A DNA stretch of 64,000 nucleotides from Brachyspira sp. SAP_772 (GCF_009755885.1 NZ_VYIX01000001.1:516419-580418), one strand, 5' to 3'; positions 17,799 to 26,388 are shown, counted from the first letter of the stretch. Numbers and translations are program-made. Notes: a model not told the origin generated them from the letters alone.

Positions 17799-18281
17799 TT
17801 ATATATTCTTATTGAATTTTTTAATGAGTGTAATAACATTTCCTTTTTTGTTATGTTTTACATCATCAAAATATGATTTTATTATTATAATTCCTCTGCC
17901 GCTTTCTCTAGCAAAGCCTTCATCTTTAATTGTTTTTAATGCTTTGTTTATATTAAAGCCTTCTCCATTATCTTTAACTGAGATTGTGATAATTTGATCA
18001 TTTTCATTTATATCTAAAGTTAATTCTATATTAGTATTTTGGGCAAGCTCACTTTTGAGTAATTCTTTCAATTTTTTATTATATATATTTTTTTGAAGCC
18101 ACTCTTTTTTTTGTTCATACAATATATTGAGATTACCATGTTCTATAGCATTTATTATTACTTCATATAATGCTGATGAGAAAAGGTCGGTATCTATTAT
18201 ATATTTATCTATTTTTAAACATATATTTTCTATGAGTTTGCTTATATTATCTAAATCATTATCTAGTATGTACTTTTCCAC
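17799..18281 (-). CDS. RsbW-like ATP-binding (anti-sigma type serine kinase) protein
   Basis: The 160-residue protein is a single GHKL ATPase domain: N box EVIINAIEHGN, G1 box SVKDNGEGFN and G2 region SGRGIIIIKSYFDDVKHNKK. This compact form is that of RsbW/SpoIIAB-type switch kinases, which phosphorylate anti-sigma-factor antagonists or bind sigma factors. It sits 25 bases upstream of the Nudix-kinase gene on the same strand, so the two probably form one signalling operon. No antagonist (STAS) gene is adjacent. The start is GTG with AGGG eleven bases upstream, so it is uncertain. Confidence 0.82.
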   Translation of the reverse strand: MEKYILDNDLDNISKLIENICLKIDKYIIDTDLFSSALYEVIINAIEHGNLNILYEQKKEWLQKNIYNKKLKELLKSELAQNTNIELTLDINENDQIITISVKDNGEGFNINKALKTIKDEGFARESGRGIIIIKSYFDDVKHNKKGNVITLIKKFNKNI

Positions 18282-18478
18282 TTAAAAAACAACCCTATAA
18301 TAGCTTTACTCTAAAGTATATCATTATAATGATATTATATCAAATTTAATATTTATATTTTTTATAAAGTATTGTTGGTTAGTTGTAATTTTTATATTGA
18401 ATAATTGTATTTTAGTGGTATTTTTTGTATTTTATTAATATAATATTTAATTATAATACTAGTTTAAGGACATAAACA

Positions 18479-19675
18479 ATGTGTAAATTTGATAAGCACT
18501 TTTTAATGAATACAGATGATGTAAAAGAATATTGTAAGAAGGTTTTAAAGTATTTTAATGAAGATGAAGAAATTGAGGCTATTGAGATAGGAGACGGCAA
18601 TATAAATTATGTATTTAAGATTTTTAGTAAGGATAAATCTATTATAATAAAGCAGGCTGATGAGTTTTTACGCTCTTCTGGAAGGGCTTTAGATGTTTAT
18701 AGAAGCAAAATAGAGGCTGAAATATTAAAAATAGAGTATTCCTTGTCGCCTAATCATATACCTAAAATTTATTCTTATGATGAGAATATGCATGCTTTGG
18801 CTATGGAAGATATATCTGATTATAAGAATATGCGTAAAGAGCTATTGGAAGAAAAACAGTTTGATAATTTCTCTAATGAGATAGCTGATTTTTTATCAAA
18901 TGTTTTGCTTCCAACAACAGATTTAGTAATGGATAGGGCAGAGAAAAAAGATAATGTGAAGCTTTTTATAAATAAAGAATTATGCGATATAACAGAAGAT
19001 TTAGTTTTAACAGAGCCTTATTATAATTATAAAAATAGAAATATAATATCTAAAGGACAAGAAGATTTTGTAGAGAAGTTTTTGTATAATGATGAAATCT
19101 TAAAATTTGAAGTAGCTAAATTGAGAGATAGATTTATGAATTATTCTCAGGCACTTATACATGGGGATTTGCATACGGGCTCTATATTTATAAATCAAAA
19201 TGGAATCAAAATCATAGACCCAGAGTTTGCTTTTTATGGGCCTATTGGTTATGATATTGGAAATGTTATAGGAAATTTATTTTTCTCTTTGGCTAATAAA
19301 ACTTATTTTTCTAGTAATGGCAATTTTGTTCAATGGATAAAAAATACAATAATAGATACTTTTGATAAAATAAATATTTCTTTAAGAAAAAAGTATAATG
19401 AGATAGTTACATTTAGCCTTTATAAAAATGATAGTTTTAGAGAATATTATTTAAGTTCTATATTAGCAGATTCTATAGGTTATGCTGGTACAGAGATGAT
19501 AAGAAGAACAGTAGGCGATTCTAAGGTAGCTGAAATATCTTCTCTTGATTTATCAGATAAAAAACTTATGATGGAGAGAACACTAATAAAAACGGCAATA
19601 TTATTTATAAAAAATAGAAATACTATAAATGAAGGCAAGAAATTAATAGATATATTTGAGTTTATAAAAGAGTAA
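18479..19675 (+). CDS. mtnK: S-methyl-5-thioribose kinase
   Basis: MtnK phosphorylates methylthioribose in methionine salvage. The APH-like kinase fold shows the N-lobe DGNINYVFKIF with IIIKQADEFLRSSGRALDVY, the family insert LEEKQFDNFSNEIADFLSNV, the catalytic loop HGDLHTGSIF (about residue 227) and the metal-binding IDPEFAFYGPIGYDIGNV. The length of 398 is normal. AAGGA lies eight bases before the ATG. No mtnA or SAM-type riboswitch is adjacent, so it appears to be a single gene. Confidence 0.92.
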   Translation: MCKFDKHFLMNTDDVKEYCKKVLKYFNEDEEIEAIEIGDGNINYVFKIFSKDKSIIIKQADEFLRSSGRALDVYRSKIEAEILKIEYSLSPNHIPKIYSYDENMHALAMEDISDYKNMRKELLEEKQFDNFSNEIADFLSNVLLPTTDLVMDRAEKKDNVKLFINKELCDITEDLVLTEPYYNYKNRNIISKGQEDFVEKFLYNDEILKFEVAKLRDRFMNYSQALIHGDLHTGSIFINQNGIKIIDPEFAFYGPIGYDIGNVIGNLFFSLANKTYFSSNGNFVQWIKNTIIDTFDKINISLRKKYNEIVTFSLYKNDSFREYYLSSILADSIGYAGTEMIRRTVGDSKVAEISSLDLSDKKLMMERTLIKTAILFIKNRNTINEGKKLIDIFEFIKE

Positions 19676-19704
19676 GATTATATGTAATTTTTAATAATAA
19701 AAAA

Positions 19705-19733
19705 GGCTTAATCTTAAATAGAAAGATTAAGCC
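19705..19733. terminator. bidirectional intrinsic terminator
   Basis: GGCTTAATCTT and AAGATTAAGCC form a perfect 11-pair stem with a seven-base loop. A U-run follows on the minus strand and an AT-rich run on the plus, so it can end both mtnK and the convergent barrel gene. Confidence 0.88.
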
Positions 19734-19756
19734 ATAATTTTATCAAAACTTAAATA

Positions 19757-20323
19757 TTAGAACCAATATCTAAATCCTAATTGACCAGCAAATCCGAAGA
19801 ATGCATCAGCAGTCCAACCGCTTCCATTATTGCCTATATATATACCTAATAGTCTAAATCCACCGCTTCCGAGGCTAAGCACGTTTACACTAGGAGCCAC
19901 TTCAACAAATACTTCCCAATTCTTAGCAAATAGGAAAGATAAACCTATAGGTACTCTTAAAGCAGCATTAATATTCCAATATTGGCTTCCAAAATCAACA
20001 GTTGCTCCGAGACCAGGTCCTAAATAGAAATGAATACCAACTGAATCTTCTAATAACGGAATTTTTAATCCCCACCAATCCATAGTAAATCCAATACCAA
20101 AATGCTGATAGTTGTCGGTAAACAATACTCTTCCTGTTAATCCAAACATTAAAGGAACACCATTAAATTGTCCTGTTAAGCCTAAAGAAGCTTGAGCAGG
20201 GAAACCACCCATAAATGCAGCACCGATAGCAGCTCCATCAGCATATGCAGCTTGTGCTTGGGTAGGAATAGTTGTTATTAATGCCAAAGCAAGAATAACG
20301 GATAACACAATTCTTCTTAACAT
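19757..20323 (-). CDS. outer-membrane beta-barrel protein (BAPKO_0422/DUF3996-like)
   Basis: A signal peptide (about residues 1-25, ending AQAAYA) precedes a run of amphipathic strands, and the protein ends in a barrel-type aromatic residue (GQLGFRYWF). The stretches GIHFYLGPGLGATVDFG and LRVPIGLSFLFAKNWEVFVE resemble the spirochaete DUF3996 barrels. Gly/aromatic composition and 188 residues fit an eight-strand barrel. The gene uses more G and C than its neighbours, which suggests high expression. Its terminator is at 19705. Confidence 0.75.
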   Translation of the reverse strand: MLRRIVLSVILALALITTIPTQAQAAYADGAAIGAAFMGGFPAQASLGLTGQFNGVPLMFGLTGRVLFTDNYQHFGIGFTMDWWGLKIPLLEDSVGIHFYLGPGLGATVDFGSQYWNINAALRVPIGLSFLFAKNWEVFVEVAPSVNVLSLGSGGFRLLGIYIGNNGSGWTADAFFGFAGQLGFRYWF

Positions 20324-20452
20324 AATACATCTCCATTTGTTAATATAATTTCAATATATATTTATTGATTAAAAAAGTCAATAGATTTGCAGCTAGTATA
20401 ATATTAATTGTTTTGTTTATATATGATTTTTACATAAGTTTTTAAGTTTAAG

Positions 20453-20545
20453 AAAGCTTGGGTGGGAGTTCTTCTTTGTGTTATTAATAAAATAAAACAA
20501 AATTAAAAAATCAAATTTAATTAAAAAGCATAAATGGGAGGGGCT
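20453..20545 (+). repeat. repeat family 2, copy A
   Basis: The segment begins AAAGCTTGGGTGGG, passes through an A/T-rich middle and ends AAAAAGCATAAATGGGAGGGG. The same order (GCTTGGGTGGGG, A-rich middle, AAAAAGCT, AATAGGGCGGGG) occurs at 47315-47417. The two are clearly diverged copies of one element of about 100 bases with G-rich ends. Upstream (20324-20452) I see only AT-rich sequence. Confidence 0.55.
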
Positions 20546-20883
20546 GATGAAAATTATAAAAGTCATTTAGCCGAAAAATATTCATTCAAAGATATAAAAA
20601 GAAAATTTGATTATCTGTTTATACCATTATGAAACTTCAAATTGATGATTATTTTTATTTTAATGAAAAGACAGCATTTTTATTTGGAATAAGTTTAATA
20701 TATAATTTTGACATATTTTATGATATAGCTAATATGTCTTATGAAGATTATCAAAAAATATATGAAGGATATCCAAGTATTGTAGAAGGTGCTGTTGGTT
20801 ATTATGATAATTATGATATTAAAAAATACGGTTTTTCTAGTTTTGAAATAGCTTTCAATTTAGGTATAAAATTTGGTAATTAA
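20534..20883 (+). pseudogene. truncated, frameshifted outer-membrane barrel gene
   Basis: The first frame reads from 20534 (GGADENYKSHLAEKYSFKDI, then KRKFDYLFIPL) to a TGA. The next frame begins at the overlapping ATG 20629 (MKLQIDDYFYFNEKTAFLFG) and ends FEIAFNLGIKFGN, the C-terminal strand of a barrel protein. In a functional relative, FDYLFIPL would run straight into the KLQIDDYF strand, so one frameshift separates them. There is no signal peptide or 5' part: the remnant starts inside repeat family 2. Confidence 0.65.
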
Positions 20884-20939
20884 TATTGATATTTAGTAAA
20901 AAAAGTATAAAATTGTTATAATTTTTTGGGAGTATTTTT

Positions 20940-21779
20940 ATGACTTTAAATTTTACTAAAATGCATGGTATAGGAAATGATTATATTTATATAGATTGTT
21001 TTAAAGAGAGTTTTACGGTTGAAGATGCCAAAAAATATTCTCCAATTTTAAGCCATAGACATTATTCTATAGGTGCTGATGGTATTGTTTTAATAATGCC
21101 TAGCAAAATAGCTGATGTAACTATGAGAATGTTTAATTATGATGGTTCTGAGTCTGAAATGTGCGGCAATGGAATAAGGTGCGTGGCAAAATATGCTTAT
21201 GATAATAATATATCAAAAAATAATCCCATGAAAATAGAAACATTGAGGGGAGTGCTTGAAGCTAATTTATTTATAAAGAATGATGAAGTTGATAGCGTTG
21301 AGATTGATATGGATTCTCCTATACTTGAAGGCTTAAAAATACCAACTACTATAGATAAAACTCCAATAATAGATGAGCCTATTAATTTTAATGGAAAAAC
21401 TTATTATTTTACTTGTGTATCTATGGGAAATCCTCATTGTGTTATATTTGTAGATGATGTTAAAAATATGAGAATTGATGATATAGGAAGCTTTATTGAA
21501 AATAATCCTATGTTTCCAAACAGGACAAATGTAGAGTTTGTGCAGGTTATAAGTAGAGGAGAAGTTATACAGAGAACATGGGAGAGGGGAAGCGGAGAGA
21601 CTTTGGCATGCGGTACTGGGGCTTCTGCTGTTTGTGTGGCTGGATTTATAAGCAAAAGAACTGACAATATTATACTCAATCACCTTTTGGGCGGAGATTT
21701 GATATTAACATATAAAGATAATACTGTTTTTATGAAGGGTGAAGCTAGATATGCCTACAGAGGATATGTAGAATTATAA
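20940..21779 (+). CDS. dapF: diaminopimelate epimerase
   Basis: DapF converts LL- to meso-diaminopimelate for lysine and peptidoglycan. Both catalytic cysteines are present: Cys75 in MCGNGIRC and Cys224 in ACGTGAS. Other signatures are TKMHGIGNDYIYID at the N-terminus, GADGIVLI, MGNPHCVIF and RTWERGSGETLACG. The length of 279 is normal. GGGAG lies seven bases before the ATG. The 3' end is five bases from the convergent Bfd-like gene. Confidence 0.97.
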   Translation: MTLNFTKMHGIGNDYIYIDCFKESFTVEDAKKYSPILSHRHYSIGADGIVLIMPSKIADVTMRMFNYDGSESEMCGNGIRCVAKYAYDNNISKNNPMKIETLRGVLEANLFIKNDEVDSVEIDMDSPILEGLKIPTTIDKTPIIDEPINFNGKTYYFTCVSMGNPHCVIFVDDVKNMRIDDIGSFIENNPMFPNRTNVEFVQVISRGEVIQRTWERGSGETLACGTGASAVCVAGFISKRTDNIILNHLLGGDLILTYKDNTVFMKGEARYAYRGYVEL

Positions 21780-21784
21780 TGTTT

Positions 21785-21970
21785 TTATCTTAAATTATCT
21801 TTAAATAGCTCCTTTAAACGATTCCTGCATCCTCCGCAAGCTGTACCTGCTTTTGTTTTCTTTACTATATCTCTTAATGTCTTTAATCCATATTCTTTTT
21901 TTAATGTTTCTATCTCTTCAATAGATAATTCTTTACATTTACATATATATTTGTTATCTTCTTTTATCAT
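21785..21970 (-). CDS. Bfd-like (2Fe-2S)-binding protein
   Basis: The 61-residue protein has CKC near residues 10-12 and CGGC near residues 45-48, the four-cysteine layout of the BFD-like [2Fe-2S] fold. Bacterioferritin-associated ferredoxin and related domains pass electrons to ferritin-type proteins or sit on larger enzymes. No bacterioferritin is adjacent. It is a stand-alone small gene, divergent from the Cys-HTH operon. Confidence 0.82.
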   Translation of the reverse strand: MIKEDNKYICKCKELSIEEIETLKKEYGLKTLRDIVKKTKAGTACGGCRNRLKELFKDNLR

Positions 21971-22080
21971 TACACTGCTCTTATATTTATTATGATTTAT
22001 TAACCATTCTAATCAAAAAACAAAAAAATATCAAAAGCATAAAAAATATAAAAAAATGTTAAAAAACTTCAAAGTGGGTA

Positions 22081-22141
22081 TTGAAAAAAAACGGTATATA
22101 GTATATAAAACTACTATAGTAATATACAGTATATTACTATA
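22081..22141 (+). promoter_or_regulatory. promoter with a perfect operator-like palindrome
   Basis: TTGAAA (22081-22086) and TATAAA (22104-22109) are 17 bases apart. Just downstream, over the expected start site, lies a perfect inverted repeat: TATAGTAATATA (22115-22126) and TATATTACTATA (22130-22141) around CAG. A second small palindrome (TATATAGTATATA) lies in the spacer. The position suggests repression by a dimeric regulator, possibly the HTH protein at 22400. Confidence 0.6.
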
Positions 22142-22163
22142 CATTAGTTTGGGAGACTTAGTT

Positions 22164-22397
22164 ATGAATAAACCGCCAACAAGAAAGTTTAAAAATTATA
22201 ACAAAAAACTTGTAAAAATAGTACTCGATAATATTGACGATGATGATTATTTTTACAATAAAAAGGTTAATTGGGAGGATTGGGTTATAATGAGGGTAGA
22301 TGTTGATAATGCTGTAAAGAAGCTTAATTTTGATACATCTATTGAATATTCAGCTATGCTTTTAGAAGATATTTTATATGTATTAAAGGAGTATTAA
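22164..22397 (+). CDS. small hypothetical protein, first gene of the Cys-HTH operon
   Basis: The 77-residue protein is basic at the N-terminus (NKPPTRKFKNYNKKLVK) and then acidic, with a DNIDDDDYFYNKK stretch, and is predicted helical. I do not recognise a family. GGGAG nine bases before ATG 22164 fixes the start. The frame is open further upstream to 22056, but that would run through the promoter and palindrome. It ends two bases before the HTH gene. Confidence 0.65.
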   Translation: MNKPPTRKFKNYNKKLVKIVLDNIDDDDYFYNKKVNWEDWVIMRVDVDNAVKKLNFDTSIEYSAMLLEDILYVLKEY

Positions 22398-22399
22398 TA

Positions 22400-22771
22400 A
22401 TGTGTAATTTATGTCCTAAATATAATACTTGTGTAAAATTATGTGATGAGATGTTAAAGAAGATTAGATATGGAAAGAGGGAGTTTAAGAAAAATAGGGA
22501 TTATTGTAGAGAAGTGGTGTTAACAGATAAAGATTTGGAGAATATACTTTATACAAATAGTTTAAGTTATGTAGAATATGAGAGGCTTTCAAATTTGGTT
22601 GTAGCAATACTTTCACCAAAGCAAAAGCAATTATTGAAATTATTTTCAGAGGGTAAGAGTCAGGTGGAGTTGGCTAAAATATTTAATGTGAGTCAATCAT
22701 CTATATCACAGAGTTTGCAGGCTATAAAGAAGGAGATATCAAATCAATTTAAGATGGTGATAAACTGTTAG
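22400..22771 (+). CDS. Cys-cluster, sigma-region-4-like HTH protein
   Basis: The 123-residue protein starts with a cysteine cluster (Cys2, 5, 11, 15, and Cys36 further on) that could hold a metal or iron-sulphur centre. The C-terminal about 55 residues form a sigma-70 region 4/LuxR-like HTH: LSPKQKQLLKLFSEGKSQVE then LAKIFNVSQSSISQSLQAIK. Similar small proteins occur in phages and as stand-alone regulators. GGAG lies eight bases before the ATG. It shares an operon with the 77-residue gene. It may control the palindrome at 22115; the sequence does not prove it. Confidence 0.75.
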   Translation: MCNLCPKYNTCVKLCDEMLKKIRYGKREFKKNRDYCREVVLTDKDLENILYTNSLSYVEYERLSNLVVAILSPKQKQLLKLFSEGKSQVELAKIFNVSQSSISQSLQAIKKEISNQFKMVINC

Positions 22772-22846
22772 AATGGTATTTTTGTAATGTGAATTTTGAA
22801 GTTTTTTTGATAGATTAAATAATTGAAGTAAGTTTAGTAGTATAAT

Positions 22847-22886
22847 AAAAAAGGGTGAAGCAATTAAGCATCACCCTTTTTATTTT
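22847..22886. terminator. bidirectional intrinsic terminator
   Basis: AAAAAGGGTGA pairs with TCACCCTTTTT around a 12-base loop. Runs of A and T on either side allow it to work for the HTH operon (plus) and for flaB (minus). Confidence 0.88.
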
Positions 22887-22903
22887 AAGCTATTAGGCTA
22901 TTA

Positions 22904-23776
22904 TTATTGTAATAATCTAAGAGCACCTTGTGGTAACTGATTAGCTTGAGCAAGCATAGACAAGTTAGCTTGGTTAAGAATTTGATCTTTAGCAAGTTTA
23001 ACTGAAGCTTCAGCCATATCTGTATCACGAATTCTGCTTTCAGAAGCCTGCATATTTTCAAAGCCTACCATTAAGCCTTGAGCAGTCATTTCTAATCTGT
23101 TCTGATAAGCACCCAAGTCAGCTCTTTGTTTTAATACTTTAAGAAGAGCTTCATCAACCATACCTATAACTGTATTAGCTTTATTAGGGTTAGAAACACT
23201 AATGAAAGTAGCAGTAGTAGCAGGTCCAACTGGATTTTTAAGTCCAAGAGCTTGGCTGTTCATAGTACCAATATAAACACGTTTTCTTTCGTCCATATTA
23301 GCACCGATGTGTAACCACATAGAAGCTGTAGGAGTATTTTCTCCTGTAGATCTAGCAAATCTTCCAGTCAACATATTAAGTTTGTTGAATTGAGCTTGTG
23401 AAGCAACTCTGTCGATTTCATCTACTAATTGAGAAACTTCGATTTGTACATAAAGTCTGTCTTCATCTGTGTAGATACCGTTAGCTGCTTGTATAGCTAA
23501 TTCACGAATTCTTTGAAGGATGTTAGTAGTTTCTTCCAAGTAACCTTCTGTTGTTTGAATGAAAGATATACCATCTTGAGTGTTTCTTTCAGCTTGACGT
23601 AAACCGCGGATTTGTGTTCTCATCTTTTCAGATACTGCTAATCCGCTAGCATCATCTCCAGCTTGGTTGATTCTCATACCGCTAGATATTTGAGCTGCGT
23701 CTTTTCTTAAATCTACTTGGCGGAATTTAAGAGTTCTTTGTGCATTTATTGCACTGATATTATTATTGATAACCAT
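22904..23776 (-). CDS. flaB: flagellin core protein FlaB
   Basis: FlaB proteins form the core of the spirochaete periplasmic flagellar filament. The N-terminal D0/D1 region ([20 protein letters not shown] through [20 protein letters not shown] and [14 protein letters not shown]) and the C-terminal D1/D0 region ([20 protein letters not shown] through [17 protein letters not shown]) are canonical. The D2/D3 domains are absent, as usual for FlaB. Length is 290. There is no signal peptide, since flagellar type III export is used. GGAGGA lies four bases before the ATG. Brachyspira has several flaB paralogues and I cannot say which one this is. Confidence 0.96.
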   Translation of the reverse strand: MVINNNISAINAQRTLKFRQVDLRKDAAQISSGMRINQAGDDASGLAVSEKMRTQIRGLRQAERNTQDGISFIQTTEGYLEETTNILQRIRELAIQAANGIYTDEDRLYVQIEVSQLVDEIDRVASQAQFNKLNMLTGRFARSTGENTPTASMWLHIGANMDERKRVYIGTMNSQALGLKNPVGPATTATFISVSNPNKANTVIGMVDEALLKVLKQRADLGAYQNRLEMTAQGLMVGFENMQASESRIRDTDMAEASVKLAKDQILNQANLSMLAQANQLPQGALRLLQ

Positions 23777-23827
23777 ATGGTTCCTCCGTGAAAATTGTTT
23801 ATTAGTCCATCCTTGAACTAGTATATA

Positions 23828-23835
23828 TTATCGGT
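23828..23835 (-). promoter_or_regulatory. possible flagellar (sigma-28-type) -10 element of flaB
   Basis: On the minus strand ACCGATAA lies about 52 bases before the flaB start and closely matches the sigma-28 -10 element GCCGATAA. The -35 position is only loosely TAAT-like, so the call is tentative. Confidence 0.35.
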
Positions 23836-24060
23836 TGCTATCAATTAATTATTAATTTTTTTTGCTTGCTTTAGATATTTTTTTTATTTTTTGTGCAATT
23901 TTTCGGAAAATGTTATGTTTATTATATATTTGTGAGCTTTTTTATATTTGTTTGCTCTATAAAATCATATTTATTGATATTCCTTTATTTTTTTATATAC
24001 TATCTATAAGTATTTACAACTTTATTTTTTGCTTAAAAATTTATAAATTTAGGATTCATA

Positions 24061-24984
24061 ATGTTTACAAATAGAGAAAAAATTGAATTTTTCAATGCTA
24101 TAGAAGAGGGCGATATTAAGCAAATAAAATATTTATTGGATAAAAATAATTATGTAAATATAAATGTATTTGGAATAGCAAAAATATTAATTGAAAATAA
24201 TAAAAATGGTATTGAAAAAAAAGATATTGAAATTGATTTTAAGAATAAAGAAGGATACACTCCTTTAATGGTTGCTTCTTATAAAGGAAATACTGATATA
24301 GTAAAACTTTTATTGGAGTATAATGCTTCTGTAGATATAACTAACAATTATAATTATACTGCTTTGATATATGCATGTATTTATGGCAATTTGGATGTGG
24401 TGAAAATTCTTCTTGAACATAAAGCTGATATGTATGTAGAGACTCAATTAGAAAAAAATTATTTAACAACATTAATGATAGCTTGCAGTCAAAATTATAC
24501 TGAAATAGTGAGGATATTACTTGAAAATGGCTATGACCCTAATTATAAAAATCAAAGAGGCGAAACAGCGTTTATATATTATATCTCTATGGAAGACAAC
24601 CCTAATACAGAAATAATAAAATTATTATTAGAATATGGTGCAGATATAAATGCTCAAAATAGCAAAGGCTCTACAGCATTGATGCTTGCTTCTTACAATA
24701 AAGAAAAAAAAGATTTTATGAGGACTTTATTAGAAAACGGTGCTGATACTGAAATAAAAAATAATTTCAATCAAAATACAGCCTTACTTAATGCATGCGA
24801 ACGAAGAAATATTGAAGGAGTTAAAGTTCTTCTTGAGTATAATGCTAATATAAATGTGCAAGATGAATTTAAAAAAACTCCTTTGATAATTGCCTGTGAT
24901 AATAATTCTTATGATATGGCAAAAATATTATTAGAGCATAATGCTGATATTAATTTGTCAGATCACAGAAAAAAACTCCTTTAA
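24061..24984 (+). CDS. ankyrin-repeat protein, N-terminal part of a frameshifted gene
   Basis: About eight ankyrin repeats (for example GYTPLMVASYKGNTDIVKLL and STALMLASYNKEKKDFM) follow a short N-terminal region without a signal peptide. The frame ends in a repeat, at ADINLSDHRKKLL, where the expected continuation (TPLMYAVEERNRDIVELL) lies in another frame. The break is at a run of seven A (24969-24975); one more A would restore a single protein of about 711 residues. AGGA lies six bases before the ATG. Either the gene is split, or slippage joins the two parts. Confidence 0.8.
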   Translation: MFTNREKIEFFNAIEEGDIKQIKYLLDKNNYVNINVFGIAKILIENNKNGIEKKDIEIDFKNKEGYTPLMVASYKGNTDIVKLLLEYNASVDITNNYNYTALIYACIYGNLDVVKILLEHKADMYVETQLEKNYLTTLMIACSQNYTEIVRILLENGYDPNYKNQRGETAFIYYISMEDNPNTEIIKLLLEYGADINAQNSKGSTALMLASYNKEKKDFMRTLLENGADTEIKNNFNQNTALLNACERRNIEGVKVLLEYNANINVQDEFKKTPLIIACDNNSYDMAKILLEHNADINLSDHRKKLL

Positions 24985-26198
24985 TGTATGCAGTAGAGGA
25001 AAGAAATAGAGATATTGTTGAACTTCTTTTGAAATATAATCCTGATTTAACATTAAAAAGTACATTTGGAAAAACTGCATTAGATATGGCATACAATAGA
25101 AATCATTATGTAAAAGAAATAGCTGATTTAATAAAAGAAGCTTCATCTAGAGAGATACAATTTTTATATGCTGCTGCTGAGAATGATACTGATAAAGTTT
25201 TAAAATATATTGCTGAAGGAATTGATATTAATAACACAATAGATGAATTATATAACTCAATAGGTTCTAATGCTTTACTTATAGCTTCAGAGTTTCATCA
25301 CAAAGAAATAATAAAAATATTATTAGAGCATAATGCTGATGTTAATTTTAAAAATCGGTTAAATAAAACAGCTTTAGAATATGTTGCTGATAATGATGAT
25401 AATTTTGATATAGCTTTAGAGTTTATAAAGAGAGGAGCTGATGTAAATGCTATTGATAATGACGGCATTACACCTTTAATGTATGCTGCTTCCCGCAATG
25501 CTAAAAAAATATTAAACTTATTAATAGAGCATAATGCTGATGTTAATATTCAAACTAAATCAGGCTATACAGCTTTAACTCTTGCTGCTATGCATAATCA
25601 TATTAATATAGTAAAAATTTTAATAGAAAATAAAGCTGATGTATTTGCAAGAGATGGTTATGGTAGAAGATGTTCATATTATGCTAACGAAAATGGAAAT
25701 ACTGAGATGTATAAAATTTTTAGTGAGCATCATGATGAAGAATATAAAAAAAGTTCTCAATTTATTTTTGATGTTTTATATTCCAAAACTGATGAAATAA
25801 ATAAATATATATCTGAAGGAGGGGATATTAACTTTCAAGATGATAATGGGCTTACAGCTTTAACTGTTGTAGAAAAGATAGAGATTGCAAAGATATTATT
25901 AGATAATAATGCAGATATTAATAAAAAAGGAAGGGACGGATATACTCCATTAATGATGGCTGTAAGGAGAGATAATATCAATCTTGTAGAGTTCTTTATA
26001 GAAAATAATGCTGATCTTAATATATCTGATACTGAAGGAAATACTGCATTAATTGTAGCTGCTAAAAATCACAAATATGATATATTTGTGATTTTATTAA
26101 AAAACGGAGCAGACCCATCTATAAATAGTGAAGATTTAGAATTTTATATTGAGTATGAAGATGAAATGAAAAATATATTAAAAAAATACAAAAAATAG
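24984..26198 (+). CDS. ankyrin-repeat protein, C-terminal part of a frameshifted gene
   Basis: The frame begins at an ATG that shares its A with the preceding stop (TAATG) and gives 404 residues with about ten ankyrin repeats, ending DEMKNILKKYKK. It contains two embedded non-repeat spacers (near SSREIQFLYAAAENDTDKVL and DEEYKKSSQFIFDVLYSK), which look like starts of new repeat sets. No independent ribosome site is visible, so expression would need reinitiation at the TAATG or slippage in the A run upstream. Repeat order and continuity show it was one gene with the frame before it. Confidence 0.78.
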   Translation: MYAVEERNRDIVELLLKYNPDLTLKSTFGKTALDMAYNRNHYVKEIADLIKEASSREIQFLYAAAENDTDKVLKYIAEGIDINNTIDELYNSIGSNALLIASEFHHKEIIKILLEHNADVNFKNRLNKTALEYVADNDDNFDIALEFIKRGADVNAIDNDGITPLMYAASRNAKKILNLLIEHNADVNIQTKSGYTALTLAAMHNHINIVKILIENKADVFARDGYGRRCSYYANENGNTEMYKIFSEHHDEEYKKSSQFIFDVLYSKTDEINKYISEGGDINFQDDNGLTALTVVEKIEIAKILLDNNADINKKGRDGYTPLMMAVRRDNINLVEFFIENNADLNISDTEGNTALIVAAKNHKYDIFVILLKNGADPSINSEDLEFYIEYEDEMKNILKKYKK

Positions 26199-26267
26199 TT
26201 TCACGTTATTAAAAGTATTTAATAACGTGAAAGTTATGTAATATACTTATATAACTAAATTACATAA
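26199..26267. other. two successive inverted repeats downstream of the ankyrin gene
   Basis: TTTCACGTTATTAAA (26199-26213) and TTTAATAACGTGAAA (26218-26232) form a perfect 15-pair stem with a four-base loop. TTATGTAAT (26234-26242) and ATTACATAA (26259-26267) form a second. Neither has a U-run, so they may protect mRNA 3' ends rather than end transcription. Confidence 0.6.
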
Positions 26268-26291
26268 TATCAATTCGTATAAAATATTTTA

Positions 26292-26328
26292 AAATGAATT
26301 TTTACCAAAAAAATTCATTTATTTTTTG
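26292..26328 (+). terminator. intrinsic terminator before the chemoreceptor gene
   Basis: AAATGAATTTTT pairs with AAAAATTCATTT and is followed by ATTTTTTG. It probably ends ankyrin transcription; the last T residues overlap the -35 of the next promoter. Confidence 0.6.
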
Positions 26329-26354
26329 ACTTTATTTATAATAACAGTTATTAT
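26326..26354 (+). promoter_or_regulatory. sigma-70-type promoter of the chemoreceptor gene
   Basis: TTGACT (26326-26331) and TATTAT (26349-26354) are 17 bases apart and 34 bases before the start codon. Confidence 0.6.
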
Positions 26355-26388
26355 CTAGCCTAATAGTTTTTTATTTTATGGGGGTATT

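Noticed and set aside
18300-18478. SAM riboswitch upstream of mtnK
   Set aside because: No GC-rich conserved core or terminator is present; the leader is plain AT-rich.
22056-22163. Upstream extension of the 77-residue gene
   Set aside because: It would code through the promoter and palindrome; a good ribosome site serves ATG 22164.
23862-24074. A 70-codon frame between flaB and the ankyrin gene
   Set aside because: Very Phe/Ile/Cys-rich with no ribosome site, and it overlaps the next gene's start; it is explained by T-rich sequence.
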